Origin: CAYSCS01 sp964429695
Lineage (GTDB): Bacteria > Acidobacteriota > Aminicenantia > Aminicenantales > Aminicenantaceae
Length of the DNA: 64,000 bases
Assembly: GCA_964429695.1 (NCBI GenBank)
Contig: CAYSCS010000101.1
Coordinates: forward strand, 1-64,000
Direction: 5' to 3'
The position numbers and the translations under genes were made by a program. The first letter of the stretch is position 1. Each line of letters begins with the position of its first letter. Shown here one piece after another: positions 46,764-55,117 of the stretch. Under the pieces are notes generated by a model. That model had not been told where the DNA came from. It saw only the letters and a list, made by a program, of their open reading frames with translations, and ran no database searches.

Positions 46764-47450
46764 TCTGATTTTTATTCAATAGTTTTCTTAATTTTTTTAA
46801 CTCTATCCCATTTTTCCTTTTTTGCCGAAAGCTTCTCGATTCACCTTACCAAACGCCTCTCCCTCTTTGACGCTTTATTTCGAGGTTATGAGTGGAGCGG
46901 AGGGAATACTTAGAGTTTATCGCTCGAGTGCCTTTCCATATTCCCGATAATGGCCAGCTTGTTGTGCATTATTAAGGCTGCTAAGCTAAGACCCATCAGG
47001 GACCGGCGAAGATGAAAAGTTTCGCAGCCTGCAAACCCCCGGCGACCTCTCTGCTTCGGTTCAGGATTTATCGCTTCACCGCCTGGTATCGAAGAATTTC
47101 TGAAGAATCGGGCTGGATTTTCCCTCAAGCACTTCACCCTTAACTTCTGGGCTGTGGGTGAACTGACCAAAAGGAAACACCATCACTCTCTCCCTCTCTC
47201 CACCTTTGGGGGCAGGTGTTCCCAAAAAGAGGCCCCTTATCAGGCTTTTGATAATCGTCTCCATATACACAAGGCAGGGGGCTAACCTCATATAAATCTT
47301 CCAGACTGGGAGCCTGCAATTTTTCATTCTCTCGCAGGCCTCCTAAGCAACCCAATTTTAACATTGGCTAATTTCTATAGTGGCATTTTTTTGATAGGCA
47401 TCGAATCAAGGCTCTGCTTCAAAGCTTGAGAGGTATTAGCAGTGTCTTTG
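46764..47450. other. Region between tatD and the S41 peptidase pseudogene
   Basis: There is no gene I can identify. Minus-strand frames at 46910-47170 and 47076-47327 are locally more G+C-rich than their surroundings. One contains RRSLMGLSLAALIMHNKLAI, which vaguely resembles a transposase C-terminus, but I cannot name a family. It may be another decayed mobile or coding remnant. Confidence 0.35.
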
Positions 47451-47639
47451 CTAAGCACTCTTTCCCTTAATCATTTTAATTTTTGCTTCAATAAATATTT
47501 CAATTTCCTTTTCCAAAATAATATCGCGCTTGGCGGTCAGATCATCTACGGTGGGCTCAACATGAACATGTGGCAAGATCCCGTATCCAACAAATTCGCG
47601 TTTATCAGGATAAGCGTCTCTTTTTTACCAGATTCTCGC

Positions 47640-48492
47640 TGTGAATGGGCATGGAATAATAACCTTTTGTGGTTATTGAAATTTTACCCCGCTTTGTTAA
47701 AGGAGGAGAGTACTTTATGGAACAGAAAAAAGAGATAATCCTCCCCACCGTTGAGTCGGGAGGTGAGGGTATGGTTAATGGAGAGTTATGGCATGAGATC
47801 CAGAGCCGCTTCAAGCTCAAGGAGTCCAAAATATCCATCGCTCGAGCCCTGGGGTTAAGGGTTCAGACAGTTCGCAAGATCCTTCGCCAGAGAAGCTAAC
47901 ATCCTATGAGAGGCCTCGGAAGGGGGATAGACTTCTGGCTCCATATGAACTCTTTATTCGGCAGCGGTTGGCCGAAGTGGGCTATTGTGCCCAGTCTATT
48001 TTTGAGGAACTTCGAGACCGCGGCTCCAAGGGAAGTTATGAGACGGTACCGAACCTCCTTTATTCAGGCCACGCCGCTCATCGCCTCCCTGACCAAGACC
48101 TGCGCTGAGAAGCGGATCGAAGAGAGGCTCAAATCTGCTAGCCCAAGTCCCCATCATCGATGAGAATCGGTTACATTCCTATCGACCCTCACGGCGCTCA
48201 TCTTTTCTTCCAGCTTATCTGCCGGCGCTACGAAAGAGGAGCGATGATTCTGACCTCCAATCGCAGCTTCCGCTAGGGGAATGAGCGCTTTGGCGACCTA
48301 GTCACTGCCGCAGCCATCCTCGAGCGCATCCTCCATCACTCCACTCCCATCAACATTAGAGGAAACTCCTCTCGGCTCAAGGAAAAGGTCAAAGCTGGTT
48401 TGAGCCGCGAGCCCGGAAGGGAGCAAACATGAAACTAAAGAGGGGTAATTTTTCGATGACCGAAAGGGATAAAAATTGGATGACCATTGACA
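47640..48492 (+). mobile_element. Internally deleted IS21-type element (853 bp)
   Basis: Both ends are readable. The left end (from 47640) begins TGTGAATGGGCATGGAATAA and the right end, reverse-complemented from 48492, begins TGTCAATGGTCATCCAATTT. Similarity continues for about 58 bases, and each end contains a repeated GGTCATCGAAAAATTACCCC-like unit, as in the multiple transposase sites of IS21 ends. Flanks carry a 6-bp near-duplication: TCTCGC ends at 47639 and TCTCTC begins at 48493. Removing the element and one copy restores the host gene's reading order (GGGSARIW). The interior fuses an IstA N-terminus to an IstB C-terminal half, so roughly 1.5 kb is missing compared with a full-length IS21. 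Confidence 0.87.
47771..48432 (+). pseudogene. Fused remnants of istA and istB
   Basis: From the ATG at 47771 the frame gives the IstA helix-turn-helix (ELWHEIQSRFKLKESKISIA; RALGLRVQTVRKILRQ). A frameshift near 47895 follows, then LLAPYELFIRQRLAEVGYCA and FEELRDRGSKGSYETV. At about 48045 the sequence jumps to IstB (FIQATPLIASLTKTCAEKRI), with the Walker B region IIDE near 48155 after a one-base insertion. It continues as PHGAHLFFQLICRRYERGA, MILTSNRSF, an in-frame TAG and AAAILERILHHSTPINIRG, ending at TGA 48430-48432. The IstA catalytic domain and the IstB Walker A half are absent. Confidence 0.83.
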
Positions 48493-49733
48493 TCTCTCAG
48501 AACCGCCTCCTGGTAAATCGATGAAAAGGGGCTGTCCGGTGCTTCTGCAGGTTGGTTTCCCCACATAGATTCCTCGCTGAAGGGAATCCATGGAGACCAG
48601 AAAATCTTCAGCAGCTGAACAGGTTTCATGCCCAATGAAGACAATCACAGGGGCGCCTATTTCCCTCCCCTCCTCTGGCTTTATTGTCTCGGATTTTTCT
48701 TCCTGCCATACAGTCCCTTCATAATAGCTTCTATATCTCTTAAATTCCTCATCTTCATTTTCCCATTGACCGTACGCCTTATAAGCAGCTATATGCTTTC
48801 TTGCTTTCCACTTCGAACTAAGAAATGGTCTTTCTGTGAAATGCTGTAAGATGGAAAAACCGATGCCCAAGCTCCCTCCTTAATTCTTCCTGAGATCAAG
48901 AATTATTCCCTTGCACTTGTAAAGCTGGGGGAGAATCTTCTCAAAATCATCAATAATTTTCTTCTGATTAACACTGTTTAGAGCTATATAGGCGATATTT
49001 TTTCCCCGTAACCTTAATTTTAAAATTTTCTTCTCATTTGCTCTTTCTATGACCCAATCCTCTCTTTGCGCTGAGCTATTTCTTTTAAGAGCGAGCATTT
49101 TTGTCTCTGCTGAAGGTGCTTGAATCGTAATCTGAACTTCCGTGTCTTTTAATCCCAGTAATAGCCTTTTTATCCCGAGATTTCATAGTACAGAAGTCTC
49201 TCTAACTGCATATATAAGGGAATACTTCCTTCTTTAAATACCTTTCCGTAGGTATTCCATTTATTAAAATTATTTCTGACCCAAGAGGAATTTTATCTTT
49301 CAGGGAAATCCCCACATTGACAACGATTCCTCATCGTTGAACTGGTTTGAGAAAGGTTTGGGGAGTGTCAAAGGAGTCCTGTAATTCCTCAGGAAGGAAG
49401 ACTTGAGTATGTCCGTCTTTCAAAAGTGCTGAAAATTTCTCAAAGACTAAATAATACTCAAGTGTAGATTTCGTACCTAATACTTCAGGTATAAAATCTT
49501 TGAAAACTTTCTCCCAATCAAGTTCTGGATGGAATCTGGATGGAACCTGGTCAGAGAAGGCGAAATTGTAGTCTGCTTCCTTCCAGAATAGGGCAAGACC
49601 ATAAATTTTTTCGACATCAGAAAGATTTTAAGTTTTTTCCCCTGAGAATCTGCCCTGCCTGCGTGGATAAATAAGAAGAGCTTAAGATTGATAAAGGAAG
49701 GAAAGTGGTCAAGATAATAATCTTTTTGTTCAT

Positions 49734-50256
49734 CGGATTCTTCCCCAATATAGCGACTGTATATCAGCCGAAAAGGTTGCCCAAAAATGCCAGCTAATCT
49801 TTAAAATTTATTCAAGAAAGGAAAAAGAAAGGTTAGAGAGAATCTTTATATCCAGAATTAAGGCACGGCAACACTTGAAAAAACATAATTCGAAAAAGAG
49901 AGGGGAAAGGGCCTAGAAAATCGAGCCTGGTCTAACGGGGACTAAGGATTGGGAAGGCTATTTGCTTTCGGCTTTGAGGTGCAGGAAAAAATCAGGAATA
50001 ATAGCTCAACTCAACCTCCGCTTTTTAAGTTTCGAGCTCTAGATTGGCCTTGTCATGAGAACCATAAACACATTGAAAAATTAAATGAGGGATTTAAGTA
50101 AAGAAATAAATTAGGGAATCCTTGGCTTCTTGGTAAGGCTCTTCATAAAACTTAATCTTCTGCCTTTTATTTATATGTTTGAAGATGGAAAGAGAAGTTT
50201 CGTTTAAATCCGAATGCCTAAATAAAAATAAGGTGTCTTATGATTATTTTATTGGC
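49734..50256. other. Intergenic region before the small gene and polA
   Basis: There is no recognisable gene or RNA. The region is AT-rich, with a G+C-richer patch near 49905-49990 that reads as a short open frame (PGLTGTKDWEGYLLSAL) without start or family. Confidence 0.4.
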
Positions 50257-50284
50257 TTGATATCTTGCCCATTCAATGTATAAT
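50257..50284 (+). promoter_or_regulatory. Promoter of the small gene upstream of polA
   Basis: TTGATA (50257-50262), a 16-base spacer and a perfect TATAAT (50279-50284) form a strong promoter. It overlaps the first in-frame ATG (50276), so that codon cannot be the start. The next ATG, at 50300, lies 15 bases after the -10 box. Confidence 0.8.
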
Positions 50285-50299
50285 AATAATGAAAAATTG

Positions 50300-50560
50300 A
50301 TGCAAGGATTCAACACTGAATTAAAGCATAAAGGCGTCATCTTCCACATCCAGACTCAAGATAAAGGATTAGGGGCACAGTATGTGGAATCCCTCATCTA
50401 TTGCTCGGGAAAGGTCCTTGCCTCTCGGAAAACTTTCTACACATCTTTTCTCAACAGCCCTGACTTGAATGAAAAAATAAATCAAATCATAAAGACTCAA
50501 CACAGACAGATTCTTAAAGAAATTTCTGAAGGAAAATTTGATCGCTTTTTATCTCCTTGA
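50300..50560 (+). CDS. Conserved small protein of unknown function
   Basis: The protein is 86 residues from the ATG at 50300. An ATG at 50276 lies within the promoter and is rejected. The pattern MQGFNTELKHKGVIFHIQTQ, then AQYVESLIYCSGKVLASRKT and a terminal amphipathic helix with LKEISEGKFDRFL, matches a conserved hypothetical family I recall from Acidobacteria and deltaproteobacterial groups (FNT...HVQTED...ILASRRTSY). The predicted fold is a small alternating beta-sheet with C-terminal helices. Function is unknown. It is 12 bases upstream of polA on the same strand, so the promoter at 50257 probably serves both. Confidence 0.75.
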   Translation: MQGFNTELKHKGVIFHIQTQDKGLGAQYVESLIYCSGKVLASRKTFYTSFLNSPDLNEKINQIIKTQHRQILKEISEGKFDRFLSP

Positions 50561-50572
50561 GGTTTACTTTTT

Positions 50573-53251
50573 TTGACGGAAAAAAAGAGGCTTTTCCTTA
50601 TCGACGGAAATTCTCTCCTTTATCGTTCCTATTACGCCATCCAGAGACTTTCAACCTCTGAAGGATTCCCCACCAATGCCATCTATGGCTTTCTTACCAC
50701 CCTGAAGAAACTCAGGGAAAAGGAGAAACCTGATTACCTGGGGATTGTCTTCGACACTCAAGGACCTACCATCCGCCACGAAGCCTTCAAAGAATACAAG
50801 GCCCACCGCAAGCCTATGCCAGAGGATCTGATGAGTCAGCTCCCTGTGCTCAAAAGACTGATCAATGCACTTAACCTCGTCTTTTTTGAGTATGAAAATT
50901 ATGAAGCTGATGACGTCATCGCCAGCCTTGCCCGTCTTGCTTCATTGAGGGGCATTCATACTGTCATTGTTTCCACGGATAAAGATTTACTCCAAATTGT
51001 GGACGAGAAAACAACCCTTTACAACCCGGCAAAAGAGATTTATCTGGATGAGAAGAGCGTGGAAGACTCTTTCGGCGTCTCTCCTTCACAGGTGGCAGAT
51101 GTTCTTGCCCTCTGGGGAGACCCTTCTGATAACATCCCGGGGGTCCCAGGAATTGGAGAAAAAACCTCAAAGACTCTGCTCAAGGAATTTGGCTCGCTTG
51201 AAAATCTCATCTGTAACCTTGAAAAGGTGAAGAATCCTCGCTTGAGAGAAAGCATAAGACAAAATCTTGATCGCCTGAAAATAAGTCAACAACTGGCAAA
51301 AGTCAAAAGGGATCTTCCCTTGAGCCTTGACTTAGAAAAACTCTCAGTTTCTGAGCCAAACTACCGGGAACTAATTCCTCTTCTTCATGAACTTGAGTTT
51401 TCCTCCCTCCTCCAGGATTATTCACGAAGAACAGATGACACAAAGAAAAAATATAAAGCAGTCCTCAACGAGGATGAACTTCAGGCTCTCCTTAATGAAG
51501 CGAAAAGAAAAGGCTTTCTGGCCCTAGATACAGAAACCACAAGTCCGTTTCCTGTTCGAGCTCAGCTTGTAGGGCTTTCATTATCCTGGGAGGAGAATGA
51601 GGCCTTCTATATTCCCCTGAGGCATGACTATCCTGGAGCACCTCCCCAGATTCCGGTGGAAAAGGCAATTTCGCTTCTTAAAAAGATTCTTTCTGATTCC
51701 TCGGTGAGGAAAATAGGGCAGAACATAAAATATGACTCCATTGTCCTAGAAAAGGAAGGGTTAAAACTCGAAGGAATTGACCTAGACACCATGGTCCTTT
51801 CTTACTTGTTAGAGCCAAACTGGGGAAAACACAGCCTCGATCGAATCGCCCTTCATTACCTCCAGACAAAAACCATCTCTTATGAGGAGCTAGTGGGAAA
51901 AAGGCAAAAAGAAGTCACGGTAAACAAGATTCCCCTCGAGAAGGTAACTCCCTATGCGTGTCAGGACGCAGACCTTGCCCTCCAACTGAGCAGCCTTCTC
52001 TGGAAGAAGGTTAAAGAAAAAAATCTGGATAAACTCTACAGAGAAATTGAACTCCCGCTCATCAATGTCCTCGCAGATATGGAAAAGTGGGGAGTTAAAA
52101 TTGACCCCGAAGTTCTAAAAGCCCTTTCCCTTGAACTAGAATGCGAGCTTAAATATCTTGAAGAAAAAATATTCCACATCTCAGGAATCGAATTCAACAT
52201 CAACTCTCCCCAGCAACTGGGCCATATTCTCTTCGAAAAAATGAATCTTCCTTCTTCAAAAAAGACAAGGAGATCCAAGAGATATTCAACAGATTTTAAT
52301 GTCTTACAGGACCTTACTCCTTCTTTTCCCATTGCAAGATATCTCATCGAATACAGACAGCTCTCAAAATTGAAATCAACCTACGCCGACTCCCTCCCCC
52401 TTCTCATCCATCCCGATACAGGAAGGATTCACACTTCTTACAATCAGACTGTAACCGCAACAGGAAGGCTTTCAAGCAGCGATCCTAATCTCCAGAATAT
52501 CCCTGCAAGGGGAGAGCTCGGACGTAAGTTCCGCGAGGCTTTTATCCCCGAACAAAATTGCTTTTTCCTTCGTGCCGATTACTCTCAGATTGAACTCAGG
52601 GTCTTGGCTCATCTCTCAGAAGACCCCGTGCTTATCGAAACCTTTCTCAGCGACAGAGACATTCATCAAGAAACCGCGACCCGAGTTTTTGGTGCTTTCT
52701 CCTCTCTTTCACCAGAAGAGATGCGCAGGAAAGCAAAGATAATTAACTTCAGCATCATCTATGGTGCCTCGGCTTTTTCTCTCGCCAGAGAATTGGAAAC
52801 CACTCCTTCCGAGGCGCAGAAATTTATCCAGGTTTATTTCTCCCAGCATCCAAAAGTCGAGGATTTCCTGAACATGAAAGTCAAGGAGGCAAGCGAAAAA
52901 GGTTATGCAGAAACGATTTTTGGGAGGAAACGCTCCATACCCGAGCTTAAACATAAAAACAAGGCTTCTCAGCTTGCAGGAAGACGCATCGCCCTTAACA
53001 CTCCCATCCAGGGCACAGCAGCCGATTTGATGAAGAAAGCCATGGTAGATATCTGGAAAGAAATGAAGAGAAGAAAACTCAACTCAAAAATGATTCTCCA
53101 AGTTCATGATGAACTTGTCTTTGAAGTGCCCGATGGAGAGAGAGAGGAAATGGAATCCCTCGTCCGCCAGAAAATGGAAAAGGTTTTCCCTTTAAAGGTC
53201 CCCTTAAAAGTTCATCTTTCCTGGGGGATAAACTGGGCAGAGGCAAAATAG
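50573..53251 (+). CDS. polA: DNA polymerase I
   Basis: The protein is 892 residues, starting with TTG at 50573. The 5'-3' exonuclease domain (about 1-290) starts LFLIDGNSLLYRSYYAIQRL and includes GVPGIGEKTSKTLL. The 3'-5' proofreading domain (about 300-490) keeps its metal ligands: LDTETTS, GQNIKYDSIVL and YACQDADLAL, so proofreading is likely active. The polymerase domain has TGRLSSSDPNLQNIPARGE, DYSQIELRVLAHLS, RKAKIINFSIIYGASAFSL and QVHDELVFEVPDG. It functions in repair and Okazaki-fragment processing. It follows the small conserved gene by 12 bases and converges on the GNAT-like gene. Confidence 0.97.
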   Translation: MTEKKRLFLIDGNSLLYRSYYAIQRLSTSEGFPTNAIYGFLTTLKKLREKEKPDYLGIVFDTQGPTIRHEAFKEYKAHRKPMPEDLMSQLPVLKRLINALNLVFFEYENYEADDVIASLARLASLRGIHTVIVSTDKDLLQIVDEKTTLYNPAKEIYLDEKSVEDSFGVSPSQVADVLALWGDPSDNIPGVPGIGEKTSKTLLKEFGSLENLICNLEKVKNPRLRESIRQNLDRLKISQQLAKVKRDLPLSLDLEKLSVSEPNYRELIPLLHELEFSSLLQDYSRRTDDTKKKYKAVLNEDELQALLNEAKRKGFLALDTETTSPFPVRAQLVGLSLSWEENEAFYIPLRHDYPGAPPQIPVEKAISLLKKILSDSSVRKIGQNIKYDSIVLEKEGLKLEGIDLDTMVLSYLLEPNWGKHSLDRIALHYLQTKTISYEELVGKRQKEVTVNKIPLEKVTPYACQDADLALQLSSLLWKKVKEKNLDKLYREIELPLINVLADMEKWGVKIDPEVLKALSLELECELKYLEEKIFHISGIEFNINSPQQLGHILFEKMNLPSSKKTRRSKRYSTDFNVLQDLTPSFPIARYLIEYRQLSKLKSTYADSLPLLIHPDTGRIHTSYNQTVTATGRLSSSDPNLQNIPARGELGRKFREAFIPEQNCFFLRADYSQIELRVLAHLSEDPVLIETFLSDRDIHQETATRVFGAFSSLSPEEMRRKAKIINFSIIYGASAFSLARELETTPSEAQKFIQVYFSQHPKVEDFLNMKVKEASEKGYAETIFGRKRSIPELKHKNKASQLAGRRIALNTPIQGTAADLMKKAMVDIWKEMKRRKLNSKMILQVHDELVFEVPDGEREEMESLVRQKMEKVFPLKVPLKVHLSWGINWAEAK

Positions 53252-53260
53252 CAACTTGTT

Positions 53261-54385
53261 TTATAGCCATTTCTTATAGACCCGATAGATTTTATAAATT
53301 TTTCCCCCCATTCTTTCCATCTCGGCTCTTACTCGTAGATTTGACTCCATTTCATGATGGGTATCGATAACCTCAAAGCCAGCCTCTTGAGCCGAGCGAA
53401 TCATCTTCACACCCATGAGCACATCAATCCCTAGTCCTCTGTATCTTTCTTTAATCGCCCCTAAGAGCAAATCCAGCTGTTTAGTTTTCTTAGCAGCCCT
53501 AAGGATTTTTAGAAAGCCAAACGGGAAAAGCCTTCCCCTTGCTCTCTGGATACCTTGGGTAAAATCTGGAAGGCCGACGATAAAAGCAATAATTTCCTCA
53601 TCTTTTTTTACTATTTTCACAAAGCGAGGGTCAATCAAAGGCAAATATCTCCTAGCTAAGTCTTCCATCTCCCTTTCATCAAGAGGTGTATAACCGTAAA
53701 TGTTGCTCTGGGTATAACATTCATTCATCAGCCCGAGCACAGGCTTAATCCATTGTTTGAGGTCTTTTTTCTTCCGAAATTCAAGGATTTCAAAATTTCC
53801 CCTCTTCTTTATTCTTTCATAAATCTTAAGGTAGAAATCAGGGACCTGTTTAGGAACTTCTAATTTGTAAACAAAATAATCCACATCCTTTGTGTAACCC
53901 ATTTTTTCTACGAATCTTGGCATCCAATCAAAATTATGGTAAGTGGCTATTGTAGCCCGATTTTCAAAACCCTTGATCAGAAAGCCCTCAGGATCCTGGT
54001 CTGAAAAACCGTAAGGCCCGACGATTTTCTCCATTCCTCTCTCTTTTGCCCAGTTCTCAACCTTTTCCAGTAAAGCTCTAACCACCTCCTCATCTTCCCA
54101 TGTCTCAAGATAGCCAAATCTCGCTGTTTTCTCCTTTTTGTAACTGTTGTAGCGATTATTTATAATCCCCATTATCCTTCCCACTACTTGCTCCTCTCTC
54201 AAGGCAAGAAGAAGGGTGGTTTCACAATAGGAAAAGGCCTTATTCTTTTTTGGGTTGAAATATTTCCACTCGTCAAAATAAAGAGGAGGAACCCATGTCT
54301 TGTGAGTGGCGTGGATTTTCTCCGGGAGATAAATGAACTCCCTCAAATCCTTGCGGCTTTTTACTTCTTTGATTGTGATCTTCAT
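53261..54385 (-). CDS. GNAT-like acyltransferase family protein
   Basis: The protein is 374 residues from the ATG at 54385, preceded by GAGGAGCTCG. A TTG at 54397 lies inside that ribosome-binding site. The N-terminal half contains FIYLPEKIHATHKTWVPPLY, QVVGRIMGIINNRYN and FGYLETWEDEEVVRALLEK, a pattern seen in uncharacterised N-acetyltransferase-like proteins (often about 370 residues) in Bacteroidetes and related groups. The C-terminal half has a second GNAT-like region with YRGLGIDVLMGVKMI. The substrate is unknown. It converges on polA with 10 bases between stops. Confidence 0.75.
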   Translation of the reverse strand: MKITIKEVKSRKDLREFIYLPEKIHATHKTWVPPLYFDEWKYFNPKKNKAFSYCETTLLLALREEQVVGRIMGIINNRYNSYKKEKTARFGYLETWEDEEVVRALLEKVENWAKERGMEKIVGPYGFSDQDPEGFLIKGFENRATIATYHNFDWMPRFVEKMGYTKDVDYFVYKLEVPKQVPDFYLKIYERIKKRGNFEILEFRKKKDLKQWIKPVLGLMNECYTQSNIYGYTPLDEREMEDLARRYLPLIDPRFVKIVKKDEEIIAFIVGLPDFTQGIQRARGRLFPFGFLKILRAAKKTKQLDLLLGAIKERYRGLGIDVLMGVKMIRSAQEAGFEVIDTHHEMESNLRVRAEMERMGGKIYKIYRVYKKWL

Positions 54386-55055
54386 CGAGCTCCTCAACCT
54401 CTTTCGTCTTTTTAGATTTATCCTACATTGTCTTTAAAAAATCAATAGTCTCTTTTGTCTTCGTTTTTCGATTCGAAAACAAAATAAATATTCTCCGCCA
54501 TGGTTAATCTCTTGACGGATAGATAAAATTTTTTATGCTTGATTTGTGAATAAAAGATATAATTTTTGTGGCCTGGGAAGATTAAGAGTTAAGCGCTCGC
54601 CGCGGATTTATTAGTCATTACTTTGAAAGGCAAAAGATGTTCTCTACCGATTTCTTTTCAAAACTAGATATCTATCAACTAATTCGAAGAAGAGAAAAAT
54701 TAAGAAAGGGGAAAAGAAGGAGAAGCAGAAGTAAAAAACCTGAGGAGCAGCGATTCCTCCACAAATTCCTTTGGTGCTCTCCTTGGCTGAGGAGCAGAGG
54801 TGTTTTTCAATTAAAAACTGATTGAAGGGGAAGATTAGAGCTTGTTGCCTCATGAGGAAATCCATACCAAACCATAATCATTCCCTCAAGTAAGAATCTC
54901 TACTAAAACTTATACGCCTTACCTTCTTAGCTGATAATTAGAGACCATCTCTTTTATCATTTCTTGTCTTTTCCTTTTGAACAATTTTTGAGTAGATTTT
55001 CTCATGGAGCAATGAGTCATTTTCATATAGATTCTAAGTGAGGCAATTCGCGAGG
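54386..55055. other. Intergenic region before the Rnf operon
   Basis: There is no supported gene. A TTGACG at 54512-54517 followed by TATGCT after 16 bases could be a promoter reading into the region, but nothing recognisable lies downstream. A small lysine/arginine-rich frame at 54637-54825 looks fortuitous. Confidence 0.4.
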
Positions 55056-55085
55056 TTGACAAGCGGAAGAAAAGATGATTAAAAT
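55056..55085 (+). promoter_or_regulatory. Promoter of the rnf operon
   Basis: TTGACA (55056-55061), an 18-base spacer and TAAAAT (55080-55085) precede rnfC by 32 bases. No clear Shine-Dalgarno sequence lies before the ATG at 55118. Confidence 0.65.
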
Positions 55086-55117
55086 TCACATCTATATATT
55101 TAATCCTGATTGTTACG

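Larger units (their letters stand above)
47451..49733 (-). pseudogene. S41-family peptidase gene, decayed and split by an IS21-type element
   Basis: The ATG at 49733 begins a signal peptide (MNKKIIILTTFLPLSILSSS). A frameshift near 49622 leads into the helical N-terminal domain (IYGLALFWKEADYNFAF; LLKDGHTQVFLPEEL). An in-frame TGA lies at 49334-49332. The PDZ region (PLGSEIILINGIP) follows, then another frameshift near 49225 and further stops. The core reads RGKNIAYIALNSV and IILDLRKN, then TAA at 48882-48880, then the nucleophile-serine motif ETCSAAEDF. At PLFIDLPGGGS the frame runs into the IS (47640-48492). Beyond it the C-terminus resumes as KRDAYPDKREFVGYGI, VEPTVDD and a final TAG at 47453-47451. 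The parent was an exported C-terminal-processing-type peptidase. With at least six lesions it is dead. Confidence 0.88.

Noticed and set aside
46910..47327. Overlapping minus-strand frames with a transposase-like ending
   Set aside because: The resemblance (RRSLMGLSLAALIMHNKLAI) is too weak to name a family, and no terminal repeats were found.
49905..49990. Possible tRNA or small RNA in the G+C-richer patch
   Set aside because: No cloverleaf pairing, no T-loop consensus and no terminator could be found.
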